A stretch of 64,000 nucleotides of DNA from Paenibacillus sp. LHD-38 (GCF_031157315.1 NZ_JAVIFU010000015.1:62001-126000); one strand, 5' to 3'. Shown: positions 25,894-34,505, counted from the stretch's first letter. Program-made: numbers and translations. Notes: a model not told the origin generated them from the letters alone.

Positions 25894-26993
25894 TTATTCC
25901 TTTAATCGATTTGCATGCCCAGTACCTGGAGCTGAAAAAGGACATCTTAGAGGCGACGGAGCGGGTATTTGATAGCGGGGTTTATATTTCAGGGCCGGAA
26001 GTGGAAGCTTTGGAGAAAGACATAGCATCCATTACACAATCCAAACATGCAGTTTCCACCGCAAACGGTACTGATGCCCTGATCCTGGCTTTGGAAGCAT
26101 GCGGGGTCGGACCGGGCGATGAGGTCATTACTACGCCATATACTTTTTTTGCGACGGCAGAGGCCATCGCAAGGCGAGGTGCCATTCCCGTATTCGCCGA
26201 TATCGACGAGCGAACGTATAACCTGTCTCCCGAGGAGACGGAAAAGAAAATCACCTCAAAAACGAAGGCCATCATCCCGGTTCATATTTTCGGCCAACCG
26301 GCAGATATGGATGCCTTTAATGATATGGCTGAACGGCACAATCTTGCGATTATCGAGGATGCTTGCCAAGCATTGGGAGCCGGATACAAAAATAAACCGA
26401 TTGGCGCTCTTGGCAGTATCGGATGCGTTTCCTTTTTTCCAACGAAAAATTTAGGAGGATATGGAGACGGAGGCATTGTCGTTACCAATGATGAGGAAAT
26501 AGCAGAACGTATTAAGATTCTCAGTCACCATGGAAGCAAACGTAAATATTATCACGAGGTGGTTGGATATAACAGCAGACTGGATTCCTTACAAGCCGCT
26601 ATCCTACGTGTGAAATTAAGCAAGCTGCAGGAGTGGAATGCCAAACGTCGACAGAAAGCCGCCCTCTATGCTCAGCAACTTGAACATTCGGCACTCCGAA
26701 TTCCAACCGTTGATGCTCATGTAGATCATGTCTTTCATTTGTTTACTGTTGAATGCGACAATCGTGAACAAATTGCGGACCAATTGCAGCAGGCTGGCAT
26801 TGCTACAGGTCACTATTACCCTTGCCCGCTGCATCTCCAAAAGGCGCTTGCCTATCTCGGATATAAACCGGGTGATTTCAAGGTAGCGGAGAAATTATGT
26901 GAACGCTCCTTGGCATTGCCGATGTCTCCACACCTAACGGACGACCAACAAGCCTATATCATCGAGAAAGTCAAACAATTTACAAAAGGTTGA
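25890..26993 (+). CDS. wbpE: UDP-3-keto-GlcNAcA aminotransferase (WbpE/WlbC-like)
   Basis: A 367-residue DegT-type PLP enzyme. IIPLIDLHAQYLELK is the N-terminal signature of the WbpE/WlbC branch, EDACQALGA binds PLP, Lys186 in FFPTKNLGGYGDGG forms the Schiff base, and YNSRLDSLQAAIL is the conserved acceptor segment. It would aminate C3 of the keto sugar using glutamate. Start is TTG overlapping the preceding TGA, behind GGAGGGG. In the known WbpB-WbpE pair the 2-oxoglutarate produced serves to recycle NADH of WbpB, so tight linkage fits. Confidence 0.9.
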   Translation: MIIPLIDLHAQYLELKKDILEATERVFDSGVYISGPEVEALEKDIASITQSKHAVSTANGTDALILALEACGVGPGDEVITTPYTFFATAEAIARRGAIPVFADIDERTYNLSPEETEKKITSKTKAIIPVHIFGQPADMDAFNDMAERHNLAIIEDACQALGAGYKNKPIGALGSIGCVSFFPTKNLGGYGDGGIVVTNDEEIAERIKILSHHGSKRKYYHEVVGYNSRLDSLQAAILRVKLSKLQEWNAKRRQKAALYAQQLEHSALRIPTVDAHVDHVFHLFTVECDNREQIADQLQQAGIATGHYYPCPLHLQKALAYLGYKPGDFKVAEKLCERSLALPMSPHLTDDQQAYIIEKVKQFTKG

Positions 26994-27001
26994 GGTGTAT
27001 A

Positions 27002-27718
27002 ATGAATCAAAATCTAAGGATGGGACAGCATGTTGTGATTGGAGAAAACGTAACGATTGGCGAGGATGCGGTGATTGGCCATCATGTTGTCATATACGAC
27101 GGGACTGTCATCGGCAACCAGGCAGTCATTCACGATCATGCGGTAATCGGCAAAAAACCGATGAAAGCACACAATTCCGCGACGACAACAAATCAGGTTT
27201 ATCTGCTCCCGACAATTATCGGGGATGGATGCATTATTGGAACCTCCGCTATTATTTATGCGAATGCCTTCTTGGAGAACGATGTTTTCGTTGCGGATTT
27301 GGCGACCATTCGGGAACGGGTCGTCATCAGAGAGAAAACGATCATTGGTAGAGGGGTGGCAGTAGAGAATGATTGTACGATCGGAGCAAACTGCAAGCTT
27401 GAAACTAATTGTTATATTTGCGCATTCTCGACTTTGGAAGATCATGTATTCGTTGCTCCGTGCGTCGTCACAACGAATGATAATTATTTGGGCCGGACGA
27501 AGGAACGCTTTGGCAAGTTTAAAGGAGTGACGATCAAAAAAGGAGGGAGAATAGGCGCAAATGCGACAATTCTCCCAGGCAAAACCATTGAGGAAGACGG
27601 CGTTGTTGCTGCCGGAAGCATCGTCACGAAAGATGTAAAATCCAAAGAGCTTGTTGCGGGTTCACCAGCCCGCAAGATTAGGGATGTTTCACCGGATCAA
27701 TGGTTGGAAAACCAATAG
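27002..27718 (+). CDS. wbpD: UDP-GlcNAc3NA N-acetyltransferase (WbpD/WlbB-like)
   Basis: A 238-residue left-handed beta-helix acyltransferase with a long run of hexapeptide repeats (VVIGENVTIGEDAVIG and on). The segment FVAPCVVTTNDNYLGR with the downstream KGVTIKKGGRIGANATILPG is typical of WbpD/WlbB; WbpD itself is shorter, so this one has about 45 extra N-terminal residues of repeat. It would acetylate the new 3-amino group, giving UDP-2,3-diacetamido-2,3-dideoxy-glucuronate. ATG 27002 is preferred to the TTG at 26990, which overlaps the preceding stop. The CgeB-like gene follows after 47 bp. Confidence 0.87.
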   Translation: MNQNLRMGQHVVIGENVTIGEDAVIGHHVVIYDGTVIGNQAVIHDHAVIGKKPMKAHNSATTTNQVYLLPTIIGDGCIIGTSAIIYANAFLENDVFVADLATIRERVVIREKTIIGRGVAVENDCTIGANCKLETNCYICAFSTLEDHVFVAPCVVTTNDNYLGRTKERFGKFKGVTIKKGGRIGANATILPGKTIEEDGVVAAGSIVTKDVKSKELVAGSPARKIRDVSPDQWLENQ

Positions 27719-27765
27719 AAAAATGAGGATGAGGTATACATTTCTATGGAGAAGCGGGTGAAAGA

Positions 27766-29418
27766 GTGAGAGTAAAGCGCAATCGGATACAGAAGGCTCG
27801 CAAACCTAAAAAAGCGAAAAAAATAGGTGTGAAATTAGTAAGAACACAGAAAAGAAGAATTAAAAAAACGTTACACAGAAATCAGTTGTTAATAAGAAAG
27901 GCAAAGTCTAAAAAAACGTTACACAGAAATAAGTTATTAATAAGAAAGGCAAAGTCTAAAAAAACTCCTATTATAAATGAGAAAAAACTAAAAATTCTAG
28001 TGCTGACAAAACCTAATGATACCATGGAATCGGATTATAATCTTGACACGATTAAGGCTATGGAAAACTTTGCAGAAATACGCTATTGGACCGAAGGCGG
28101 AAGTATGCTGGAAGTATTGAAACAGTTCGATATGAAACCGGACTTTATTCTATATTATGATTTGGCAGATGTGAATTTTGTGTCTGTTATTAACGAAGTG
28201 GAAGAAGGTGGGATTCCAACAGGGTATTATGCGGTTAATGATCATGTAAGTGAAATGGACCAAATAACATACATCCAAAATCGAAAAATCGATCTTTTTT
28301 TCACTGAAAATCATAATTCCTTCGCAATGAGCCTTCCTGAGTATGAAGGAAGAGTCAGACTGCTGCCTCCTGCTATGACTGAATCCAATGTAAAGGCACA
28401 ACAAATCATTTCATATATAGAACAGCTTATTCAAAATACTATCAAAGCGCAATTGCAAAAAACGAATGATAAGAAAGCTGATGTACCTCCGCAAAGAAAA
28501 ACAAAGGTTCTGATCCTTATAAAGCCATTTAACAAAAAAATGCCCAAGCATCAGCACAAATATGATTTTATCAAGGCCATTGAAAAGGTTGCGGATGTTC
28601 AATATTGGCATAGGAATGGAGATATTCTAGACATTTTAAAGAAAATAAAGATGAAACCGGATTTTATATTCCATTATGATATTGCTTGGAACTATGCGTT
28701 TTCTCCAAATATTACGAATCTTAATAAGGTGAAAATACCATTAGGTTGTTATGTAATGGACGTACACTGGAATAAGAAATTCAGAAGTGCTTACTTTCAT
28801 AAAACCGCGAAACCGGATTTAATCTTCTCAGCAAGCAAATATCCGTTTCTTAAGGTTTTTCCCGAATGTAAACCCAAATTTAGATGGTCGCCGTTTGCGA
28901 TCAATCCCAAAGTAATCAAAGACTATAAGCTGAGGAAAAATATTAAGTTCTCCCTGTTAGGCTTGATTCAACCACGATATAAATTCAGAAAAGCGGTTCT
29001 GAGAAGAATGAGGAGAGTAAAAGGATTCATTAACTTTAAGCATCCGGGGCACAAGGCTCGAGCCAGACGAGGTCTTCTTATTAACAGTAATTATGCCAAG
29101 GTTATCAACCGATCACAAATTTCATTTACTTGCGGAAGTGACTTAAAGATTCCTGTTGCTAAATTTTTTGAACTTCCGGGATGCAAAACCTTAATGTTGG
29201 CGGAGCCGAATCGTGATTTGAAGGGCTTGGGCTTTAAGGATAAGGTGAACTATATAGCATGTAGTAGAAAGAATTTTTATAGAAAAGCATTATCTTTTCA
29301 AAAAAACAAACGCGCAAGAGCACGAATTACACGAAATGGTTACAATTTTATTCGCAAGTATCATACGATTCAAGTTCGAGCACAGCAATTTGTAGCGGAA
29401 GTTAGAAAGATTCTATAA
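27766..29418 (+). CDS. CgeB-like glycosyltransferase, second paralogue with basic leader
   Basis: A 550-residue paralogue of the protein at 22795, with the same order: a Lys/Arg-rich leader (residues 1-70) that contains a tandem 19-residue repeat (KKTLHRNQLLIRKAKS twice), an N-lobe-only duplicate (about 78-215) that is more eroded, and a full GT-B domain (about 245-550). Shared motifs include PKHQHKYDFIKAI, FHYDIAWNYAFSP, YVMDVHWN and SDLKIPVAKFFELPGC. It is cotranscribed with the UDP-diacetamido-glucuronate operon, so that sugar is a candidate donor. Start GTG; a very strong bidirectional terminator follows. Confidence 0.8.
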   Translation: MRVKRNRIQKARKPKKAKKIGVKLVRTQKRRIKKTLHRNQLLIRKAKSKKTLHRNKLLIRKAKSKKTPIINEKKLKILVLTKPNDTMESDYNLDTIKAMENFAEIRYWTEGGSMLEVLKQFDMKPDFILYYDLADVNFVSVINEVEEGGIPTGYYAVNDHVSEMDQITYIQNRKIDLFFTENHNSFAMSLPEYEGRVRLLPPAMTESNVKAQQIISYIEQLIQNTIKAQLQKTNDKKADVPPQRKTKVLILIKPFNKKMPKHQHKYDFIKAIEKVADVQYWHRNGDILDILKKIKMKPDFIFHYDIAWNYAFSPNITNLNKVKIPLGCYVMDVHWNKKFRSAYFHKTAKPDLIFSASKYPFLKVFPECKPKFRWSPFAINPKVIKDYKLRKNIKFSLLGLIQPRYKFRKAVLRRMRRVKGFINFKHPGHKARARRGLLINSNYAKVINRSQISFTCGSDLKIPVAKFFELPGCKTLMLAEPNRDLKGLGFKDKVNYIACSRKNFYRKALSFQKNKRARARITRNGYNFIRKYHTIQVRAQQFVAEVRKIL

Positions 29419-29470
29419 CACAAATTGATGGTTCGATCGAAGCTATCTACTATCTTTCAGAATTCACCAA

Positions 29471-29520
29471 AAACGACAGCGAGATTGACTATTCAAGAAT
29501 AGTCAATCTCGCTGTCGTTT
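29471..29520. terminator. Bidirectional terminator, perfect 24-bp inverted repeat
   Basis: AAACGACAGCGAG at the left edge mirrors CTCGCTGTCGTTT at the right edge; the full arms are 24 bp with a 2-base loop and no mismatch, and T runs follow on both strands. It lies between convergent genes. Confidence 0.9.
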
Positions 29521-29586
29521 TTGTATTTGATCCGTGTTAAATTTTATGCACTATCTTTCTTTATAATTATTCGAATTAATTTTCGC

Positions 29587-30327
29587 TTATCTTCTGCTTT
29601 TGCGTTTCCATTTCCGTTTCCGCTTTCCTTTCTTGAAAACGACTAGATGTCCTTTTCCGAAGTCAATGGCTACTTTTCCGGTTAAACGGGCAATCGCGGG
29701 TGCCAGGACAACGGAATTAACGCCGCAGGAGATTAAAGCAATATCAAATTGATATTTCATTGCTTCTACCTGCGTTAACGTTCTATTCATTTGCGTGTAA
29801 TCAGAAAAGATAATCGTTCCGGCAATGTCCATCCCATAAGGGTCTTTTTGAAGGATTTTTTTTAGTCTCTCGGCTTCCCGCGTGATGATCAGGACTCTTC
29901 GGCCCCTCAGCACATCCCAAAACTCCTTCCGCCCCGCTAAAAAACGGTTAACGACGGCATCGCAAGTATAGCGCGGCTTTAGCTTATAATATCGGAATAT
30001 TTTATTAGTAAGCGGCCGCTTCACTCTGGGATGTGCAACCGTCCTTTTATCCCCGGGAATAAGTATCCCAACAATATTTGCTTTCTTAATCGATCGGACC
30101 ATTTCATTTCTCAGCTTTAAATTTGGAAGCCTGACGCCCTTTTTTCCTCTATTGGCTTTCTTTGCCCAGAGCTCCCTGAGTACGGTTTTGATACTCCACA
30201 CCGACTTTTGCGCCATTACAATATTTTCACCGTCACCTATTCTTACCATGGAGAAAGGCTGATGATTATCTAAAGCATTCTTGATGCTTCTCAATACCTG
30301 CTTCCATTTTAAATTCGTCACAATCAT
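29587..30327 (-). CDS. GT-D-fold glycosyltransferase with basic C-terminal tail
   Basis: A 246-residue protein of the GT-D (DUF1792-like) type, first described for the third domain of a streptococcal adhesin glycosyltransferase. MVRIGDGENIVMAQ near residue 24 is the signature. Further blocks shared by the three local copies are TNKIFRYYKLKPRYTCDAV, FWDVLRGRRVLIITR and FDIALISCGVNSVVLAPAIA. The last 17 residues are almost all Lys, Arg and Trp. The ribosome site AAGGAGAGGGA is strong. It lies on the minus strand, opposite to its paralogues at 30569 and 32766. Confidence 0.8.
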   Translation of the reverse strand: MIVTNLKWKQVLRSIKNALDNHQPFSMVRIGDGENIVMAQKSVWSIKTVLRELWAKKANRGKKGVRLPNLKLRNEMVRSIKKANIVGILIPGDKRTVAHPRVKRPLTNKIFRYYKLKPRYTCDAVVNRFLAGRKEFWDVLRGRRVLIITREAERLKKILQKDPYGMDIAGTIIFSDYTQMNRTLTQVEAMKYQFDIALISCGVNSVVLAPAIARLTGKVAIDFGKGHLVVFKKGKRKRKWKRKSRR

Positions 30328-30336
30328 TCCCTCTCC

Positions 30337-30525
30337 TTATTTTTTTTTTACTACTCCACTATATGAAAGATGCAGCAGTAGTTCTTGTGCCACTCCCCGT
30401 TCTTTATGCAGGAGATCATCCATTTTCGTTTTATTTGCTATGCCTGAAGCGAAATGTGCGCAAATTAGGGCTAGAGCATACGCATGGGAGTAAACCTGCA
30501 CAAGAGCATCAACACTATCATTCAT
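30337..30525 (-). CDS. Possible small protein upstream of the GT-D gene
   Basis: A 62-codon open frame on the minus strand starting MNDSVDALVQVYSHAY and ending VVKKK. Its TAA lies directly before the ribosome site of the GT-D gene, as in an operon, and its composition (helical, Leu/Ala/His-rich) looks protein-like. No good ribosome site precedes it, and the family is unknown, so it may be chance. Confidence 0.3.
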   Translation of the reverse strand: MNDSVDALVQVYSHAYALALICAHFASGIANKTKMDDLLHKERGVAQELLLHLSYSGVVKKK

Positions 30526-30568
30526 ATAATGTCGTAGTGAGAACATTTTCTGGAGGGGAAATGGTGGA

Positions 30569-31903
30569 ATGAATTTAAATTGGGAGAAAGTACTGCATAT
30601 GATTAAACATGCTTTGGACCATCGTCAGCCGTTTTCCATCGTGAGAATAGGAGACGGAGAGAATATTGTCATGGCACAAAGATCCGTATGGAGAATGAGC
30701 TCCGTACTCAAGGAACCGTGGGCTATAAGGGCCAACCGTGGACAAAAGGGCGTGAGGCTTCCTAATCTTACGCTGCGGGACCAAATGATCCGATCGATAA
30801 AGATGGCTGACATTGTGGGCGTTCTTCCACCGGGAGATAGAAGAACCTATGCTCCGAGAAGATTGAAGCGTCCGCTTACCAATAAAATATTTCAATATTA
30901 TAAGCTAAAGCCCCGCTATACTTGCGATGCCGTCGTTAACCGTTTTTTGGCAGGGCGGAAGGAATTTTGGGATGTGCTGAGAGGCCGCAGAGTTCTGATT
31001 ATCACGCGGCATGCCGAGAGACTTAAGAGAAGCCTTCAACGAGATCCGTATAGGATGAACGTTGTTGGTACGATCGCATTTTCGAATAATAAGCAAATGG
31101 GCAGCGCGTTAAAAAAAGCTTATGCGATGAAAGACAAATTTGATATTGCTCTGATCTCCTGTGGGGTTAATACGGTGGTTTTGGCCCCTGAAATCGCCCG
31201 TTTAACCGGAAAAGTGGCGATGGATTTCGGTAAAGGCCATCATGTCGTGTTCAGAAAAAAGACGATTAAAGGCAGCACTAAATTTAGCGATCAGAAAATA
31301 AACAATGCGGCCGAGAACAACCTAATGATGCTCACCTCGCAGTATATTCCCGGAAAGGTTTCCGTCGTCGTATTGAATCACAATAGCCTGAAATCCACGA
31401 AAGAATGCATCGAAAGTATCCAGCAGCACTCACCGATAAATACCCAGCTCGTTTTGGTTGATAACGGCTCAACCGACGGAACGGCAGAGTATATCCAAAC
31501 CATCCCAGGGTCTACGGTCATTAAGAATGAGGTAACTAAAGAACGCTGCGAAGCGATGAATCAAGGTGTAATCGCAGCAAGTGGAGAATATATCGTCCTG
31601 CTAAATGAGAATACGGTAGTAAAAAAAAATTGGCTTCACGGCATGCTCTGGTGGCTGCGAGCAGATCCGACGATCGGAATAGTCGGTGTCCGGAAAAATG
31701 CAGCGGATGGCAGTCATAAGGTAGAAATCATTCCGTATGAAACCATGCAAGAGATGGACGATTTTTCTGCGTATTTATCTGAAATTTATAATCGACAGGG
31801 TCATCATGCGGATGCCTTGCGTGATCTTTGTATTATGTTTCATCATGATTTAGCCCTCCAAATTGGCAGCTTCGAGGAAAGGTATGACCTGCTGCACGGC
31901 TAA
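30569..31903 (+). CDS. Fused GT-D and truncated GT2 glycosyltransferase
   Basis: A 444-residue two-domain protein. Residues 1-225 are a GT-D domain (IVRIGDGENIVMAQ, FDIALISCGVNTVVLAPEIA) close to the gene at 29587. After a linker, residues 258-444 are a GT2 domain: VSVVVLNHNSLKSTKECI, LVLVDNGSTDGT, YIVLLNENTVVKKNWLHGM. The GT2 part stops at FEERYDLLHG, before the EDxDY-type acceptor motif that the GT2 at 6994 has, so about 60 residues of the fold are missing. It may be a truncation that left the GT-D part active, or the GT2 part may be a binding module. Ribosome site GGAGGGG. Confidence 0.75.
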   Translation: MNLNWEKVLHMIKHALDHRQPFSIVRIGDGENIVMAQRSVWRMSSVLKEPWAIRANRGQKGVRLPNLTLRDQMIRSIKMADIVGVLPPGDRRTYAPRRLKRPLTNKIFQYYKLKPRYTCDAVVNRFLAGRKEFWDVLRGRRVLIITRHAERLKRSLQRDPYRMNVVGTIAFSNNKQMGSALKKAYAMKDKFDIALISCGVNTVVLAPEIARLTGKVAMDFGKGHHVVFRKKTIKGSTKFSDQKINNAAENNLMMLTSQYIPGKVSVVVLNHNSLKSTKECIESIQQHSPINTQLVLVDNGSTDGTAEYIQTIPGSTVIKNEVTKERCEAMNQGVIAASGEYIVLLNENTVVKKNWLHGMLWWLRADPTIGIVGVRKNAADGSHKVEIIPYETMQEMDDFSAYLSEIYNRQGHHADALRDLCIMFHHDLALQIGSFEERYDLLHG

Positions 31904-31950
31904 AATGATTGATTCATCCACACCATCTTCAGAAAAAGGAGCGGTTATTT

Positions 31951-32757
31951 TTGAGTGCAGAGTCAAAACCTCAATTTACGGTTGTTATTCCTTTATATAA
32001 TCGTCAAGCCTATGTCGCAAAAGCGATTAAAAGCGTCATTCGTCAAACGTATAAGGGTTGGAAAATACTGATCATTAATGACGCATCTACAGACAAATCC
32101 GCATCCATTGCATCGGCCTTTACATCGGAAGAGGAGATAAGCCTTATTAGTTTAGATACGAATGTAGGCATTTCGAAAGTGCTGAACATGGCTTTGAAAC
32201 ATGTAACAACACCCTATTTTGTCCAATTGGATTCGGATGATTGGCTTGAACCGAGCGCGCTCGAAATTTTGGCGAAAACCTGCGTTAAACATCCGGAAGC
32301 GGCGTTAATCTACGGGAATTCTAAGCTGTGGCTTGAGAACAAAGGAAAATTGCGGCTGAAGAAAATAATAAGACATAGGCAATACAGCAAGATGAAATTT
32401 CTTATTACTTTCGATTTCATGTTAACACCGAGATGCTATAAAACTTCTGCTCTTAAAGCTGCGGGCGGGTGGGAAGTGAACGATCCATACGAAGGGCGGA
32501 TCATGGAGGACCGGCGCATGTGCATGAAGCTTATCGATCGTTTTCCGCACCGCTTTGTAAACCGGAACCTTTATAACGCTTTAAAGCATGGCCGTCAGCT
32601 TACAAACGCGGCAAATATCAAAAAACGTAATGTACTCCGAAAAAGACTCGTACTCCTGTATTTGAAAAAATGGGGGAACAAGCATCAGCCTGTATTTGGC
32701 CATACAAGCAGCGGCTACCTGATTGTAAAGAAATTAAAAAAACGCAAATCCAGATAG
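31951..32757 (+). CDS. Family 2 glycosyltransferase
   Basis: A 268-residue GT2 enzyme. FTVVIPLYNRQAYVAKAIKS, ILIINDASTDKS, the DxD-type metal site VQLDSDDWLEPSALEIL near residue 88 and the acceptor motif IMEDRRMCMKL near residue 185 are all present, so this GT2 looks intact, unlike the fused copy just upstream. The C-terminus is basic (KKLKKRKSR). TTG 31951 is the preferred start because AAAGGAGC lies 8 bp upstream; an earlier ATG (31909) has no ribosome site. Part of the run of genes from 30569 to 37060. Confidence 0.85.
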   Translation: MSAESKPQFTVVIPLYNRQAYVAKAIKSVIRQTYKGWKILIINDASTDKSASIASAFTSEEEISLISLDTNVGISKVLNMALKHVTTPYFVQLDSDDWLEPSALEILAKTCVKHPEAALIYGNSKLWLENKGKLRLKKIIRHRQYSKMKFLITFDFMLTPRCYKTSALKAAGGWEVNDPYEGRIMEDRRMCMKLIDRFPHRFVNRNLYNALKHGRQLTNAANIKKRNVLRKRLVLLYLKKWGNKHQPVFGHTSSGYLIVKKLKKRKSR

Positions 32758-32765
32758 AGGGGTGA

Positions 32766-33722
32766 ATGAACAGCATGGCAAAGCTAAATTCCGATCAGGT
32801 GCTCGCAAGGATTAAAGAGGCATTGGATCATCAACGGCCTTTCTCACTCATCCGAATCGGTGACGGAGAAAATGTGATCATGGCCCAAAAATCGGTTTGG
32901 AGCCTGAGGGAAGTATTAAGGACACCATGGGCCAGACGGGCAAACCATCCGGTCAGAACGCGAAGCGCACGCCTCGGACATAAAGAAAAAGGAGTGACGC
33001 TTCCCAACCTAAAGCTAAGAAATCAAATGGTTCGTTCGATACGGAAAGCCGATATTGTAGGCATTTTGCCAATCAAGGACAAGATAAAGGCGCCGAAAAG
33101 AGTAAGACGCCCCTTAACGAATAAAATATTTCGTTATTACAAGCTGAGGCCGCGGTTTACTTGCGATGCTTTTATCAACCGTGAGTTTGCAAGCAAACCG
33201 GAATTTTGGGAAGTGCTGAGAGGCAAAAGGATTCTGATCATCACGGAGCATGCCAAAAAATTAAAAGAAGTACTTCAAAGCGATCCCTATCGAATGGTGA
33301 TAACCGGAGCCATTATTTTTACGCATTTTAAGCAAATGAGCAAAACGTTGAACAAAGTGGAGGGAATGAAAGACCAGTTTGATATTGCCCTCATATCCTG
33401 CGGTGTAAATGCTGTCGTTATGGCGCCCGAAGTAGCTCGGCTAACAGGGAAAGTGGCGATTGATTTTGGAAAAGGGCCTAAAGTCGTTTTCAACAAGCCG
33501 AAGACTCTGGTAGAGAAGAGCAACGTTAGTCTTATGAATAGACTCATTTTACTCTCTAACGATGCCATGGAGGCCAAGGATCGTCTGTCCGGGGAAGATA
33601 TGAAAAGCTTATCCGAGAATGGTTCGGAAACTCTTAACGGAGAAAAAGATGAAGACTATTTTGATAGCAAGGGTATATCGTCCATACAGAATCTAAATGA
33701 TAGGCATACACTATTCATGTGA
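32766..33722 (+). CDS. GT-D-fold glycosyltransferase, third paralogue with acidic tail
   Basis: A 318-residue GT-D protein with the signature LIRIGDGENVIMAQ and the block FDIALISCGVNAVVMAPEVA. Compared with the paralogues at 29587 and 30569 it has an insertion of about 16 residues after RRANHP. The last 75 residues are an added, rather acidic tail (NGEKDEDYFDSKG), opposite in charge to the basic tail of the 29587 protein. It starts 8 bp after the GT2 gene, behind GAGGGGTGA, so it is translationally close to it. Confidence 0.8.
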   Translation: MNSMAKLNSDQVLARIKEALDHQRPFSLIRIGDGENVIMAQKSVWSLREVLRTPWARRANHPVRTRSARLGHKEKGVTLPNLKLRNQMVRSIRKADIVGILPIKDKIKAPKRVRRPLTNKIFRYYKLRPRFTCDAFINREFASKPEFWEVLRGKRILIITEHAKKLKEVLQSDPYRMVITGAIIFTHFKQMSKTLNKVEGMKDQFDIALISCGVNAVVMAPEVARLTGKVAIDFGKGPKVVFNKPKTLVEKSNVSLMNRLILLSNDAMEAKDRLSGEDMKSLSENGSETLNGEKDEDYFDSKGISSIQNLNDRHTLFM

Positions 33723-33779
33723 AATTATTTGGTCTTAATAGGTTCTGCTGGATACTAGGTTCTGTTAGGAGGTATTTTT

Positions 33780-34505
33780 TTGAAGGGTGTGATACTTGCT
33801 GGAGGTACCGGAACGCGCCTTTGGCCATTAACGAAGATCTTAAACAAGCATTTGATACCTGTCGGGAAATATCCCATGATCTATTACGCAATAGACAAAA
33901 TGCGAAGTGCGGGAATCGTAGACATTCTAATCGTGACGGGAAAACAATCGGCCGGACTATTTACCGACTTACTGGGAAGCGGCAAAGAATTGAGAGTGAA
34001 AATCACCTATAAGATACAGGAGGAAGCCGGCGGAATCGCCCAGGCTTTGATGACTGCAGAGGATTTTGTTCAACCGCATGAAAAGTTTATCGTTCTGCTC
34101 GGAGATAACTTGTTCGACGAATCGCTTATAAAGATGGTTAACGATTTTAGCAATCAGGAAAAAGGCGCCAAAGTGTTTCTAAAGCAAGTTGACGATCCTC
34201 GCAGGTATGGGGTTCCGGTGATTGATGGAAACAAAATCATTCAAATTGAAGAAAAACCGTCTGATCCCAAATCATCCTACTCGGTTACTGGTATTTATAT
34301 GTACCATGGAAGCGTATTTGAGGTCATCAAGCGTATTAAGCCTTCGAATCGCGGGGAACTGGAAATTACTGATGTTAACAACGTCTATGCCTCTGAAGGA
34401 ACGCTTACTTTCAACATCATGAACGGCTGGTGGATTGATGCGGGCACCTTCGAATCGCTTCACGAAGCTAATGTGATGTTGAAGGATTTCAAAGGTGAAA
34501 CGTAA
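33780..34505 (+). CDS. Sugar-phosphate nucleotidyltransferase (RmlA/SpsI-like)
   Basis: A 241-residue nucleotidyltransferase. GVILAGGTGTRLWPLT is the nucleotide-binding signature, followed by NKHLIPVGKYPMIYYAI, LLGDNLFDES and IEEKPSDPKSSYSVTGIY, and WWIDAGTFESLHEA at the end. This matches short glucose-1-phosphate thymidylyltransferases such as SpsI of the Bacillus spore coat polysaccharide genes. It would make an NDP-hexose; no RmlB, RmlC or RmlD partner is in the window, so a complete dTDP-rhamnose route is not shown. Start is TTG behind GGAGG. Confidence 0.87.
   Translation: MKGVILAGGTGTRLWPLTKILNKHLIPVGKYPMIYYAIDKMRSAGIVDILIVTGKQSAGLFTDLLGSGKELRVKITYKIQEEAGGIAQALMTAEDFVQPHEKFIVLLGDNLFDESLIKMVNDFSNQEKGAKVFLKQVDDPRRYGVPVIDGNKIIQIEEKPSDPKSSYSVTGIYMYHGSVFEVIKRIKPSNRGELEITDVNNVYASEGTLTFNIMNGWWIDAGTFESLHEANVMLKDFKGET

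Noticed and set aside
25361..27445. Minus-strand frames inside the wbpB-wbpE-wbpD-like operon
   Set aside because: The plus-strand genes overlap or abut with good ribosome sites and have full family motifs.
29471..29520. Insertion-sequence end or attachment site
   Set aside because: The perfect 24-bp palindrome lies exactly between two convergent genes with T runs on both sides, which is what a bidirectional terminator looks like.
30363..30572. Plus-strand 69-codon frame before the fused GT-D gene
   Set aside because: It overlaps the minus-strand candidate and ends by running through the ribosome site of the next gene; composition is not protein-like.
33780..34505. Evidence for a complete dTDP-rhamnose pathway
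   Set aside because: Only the nucleotidyltransferase is present; the dehydratase, epimerase and reductase are not in the window.
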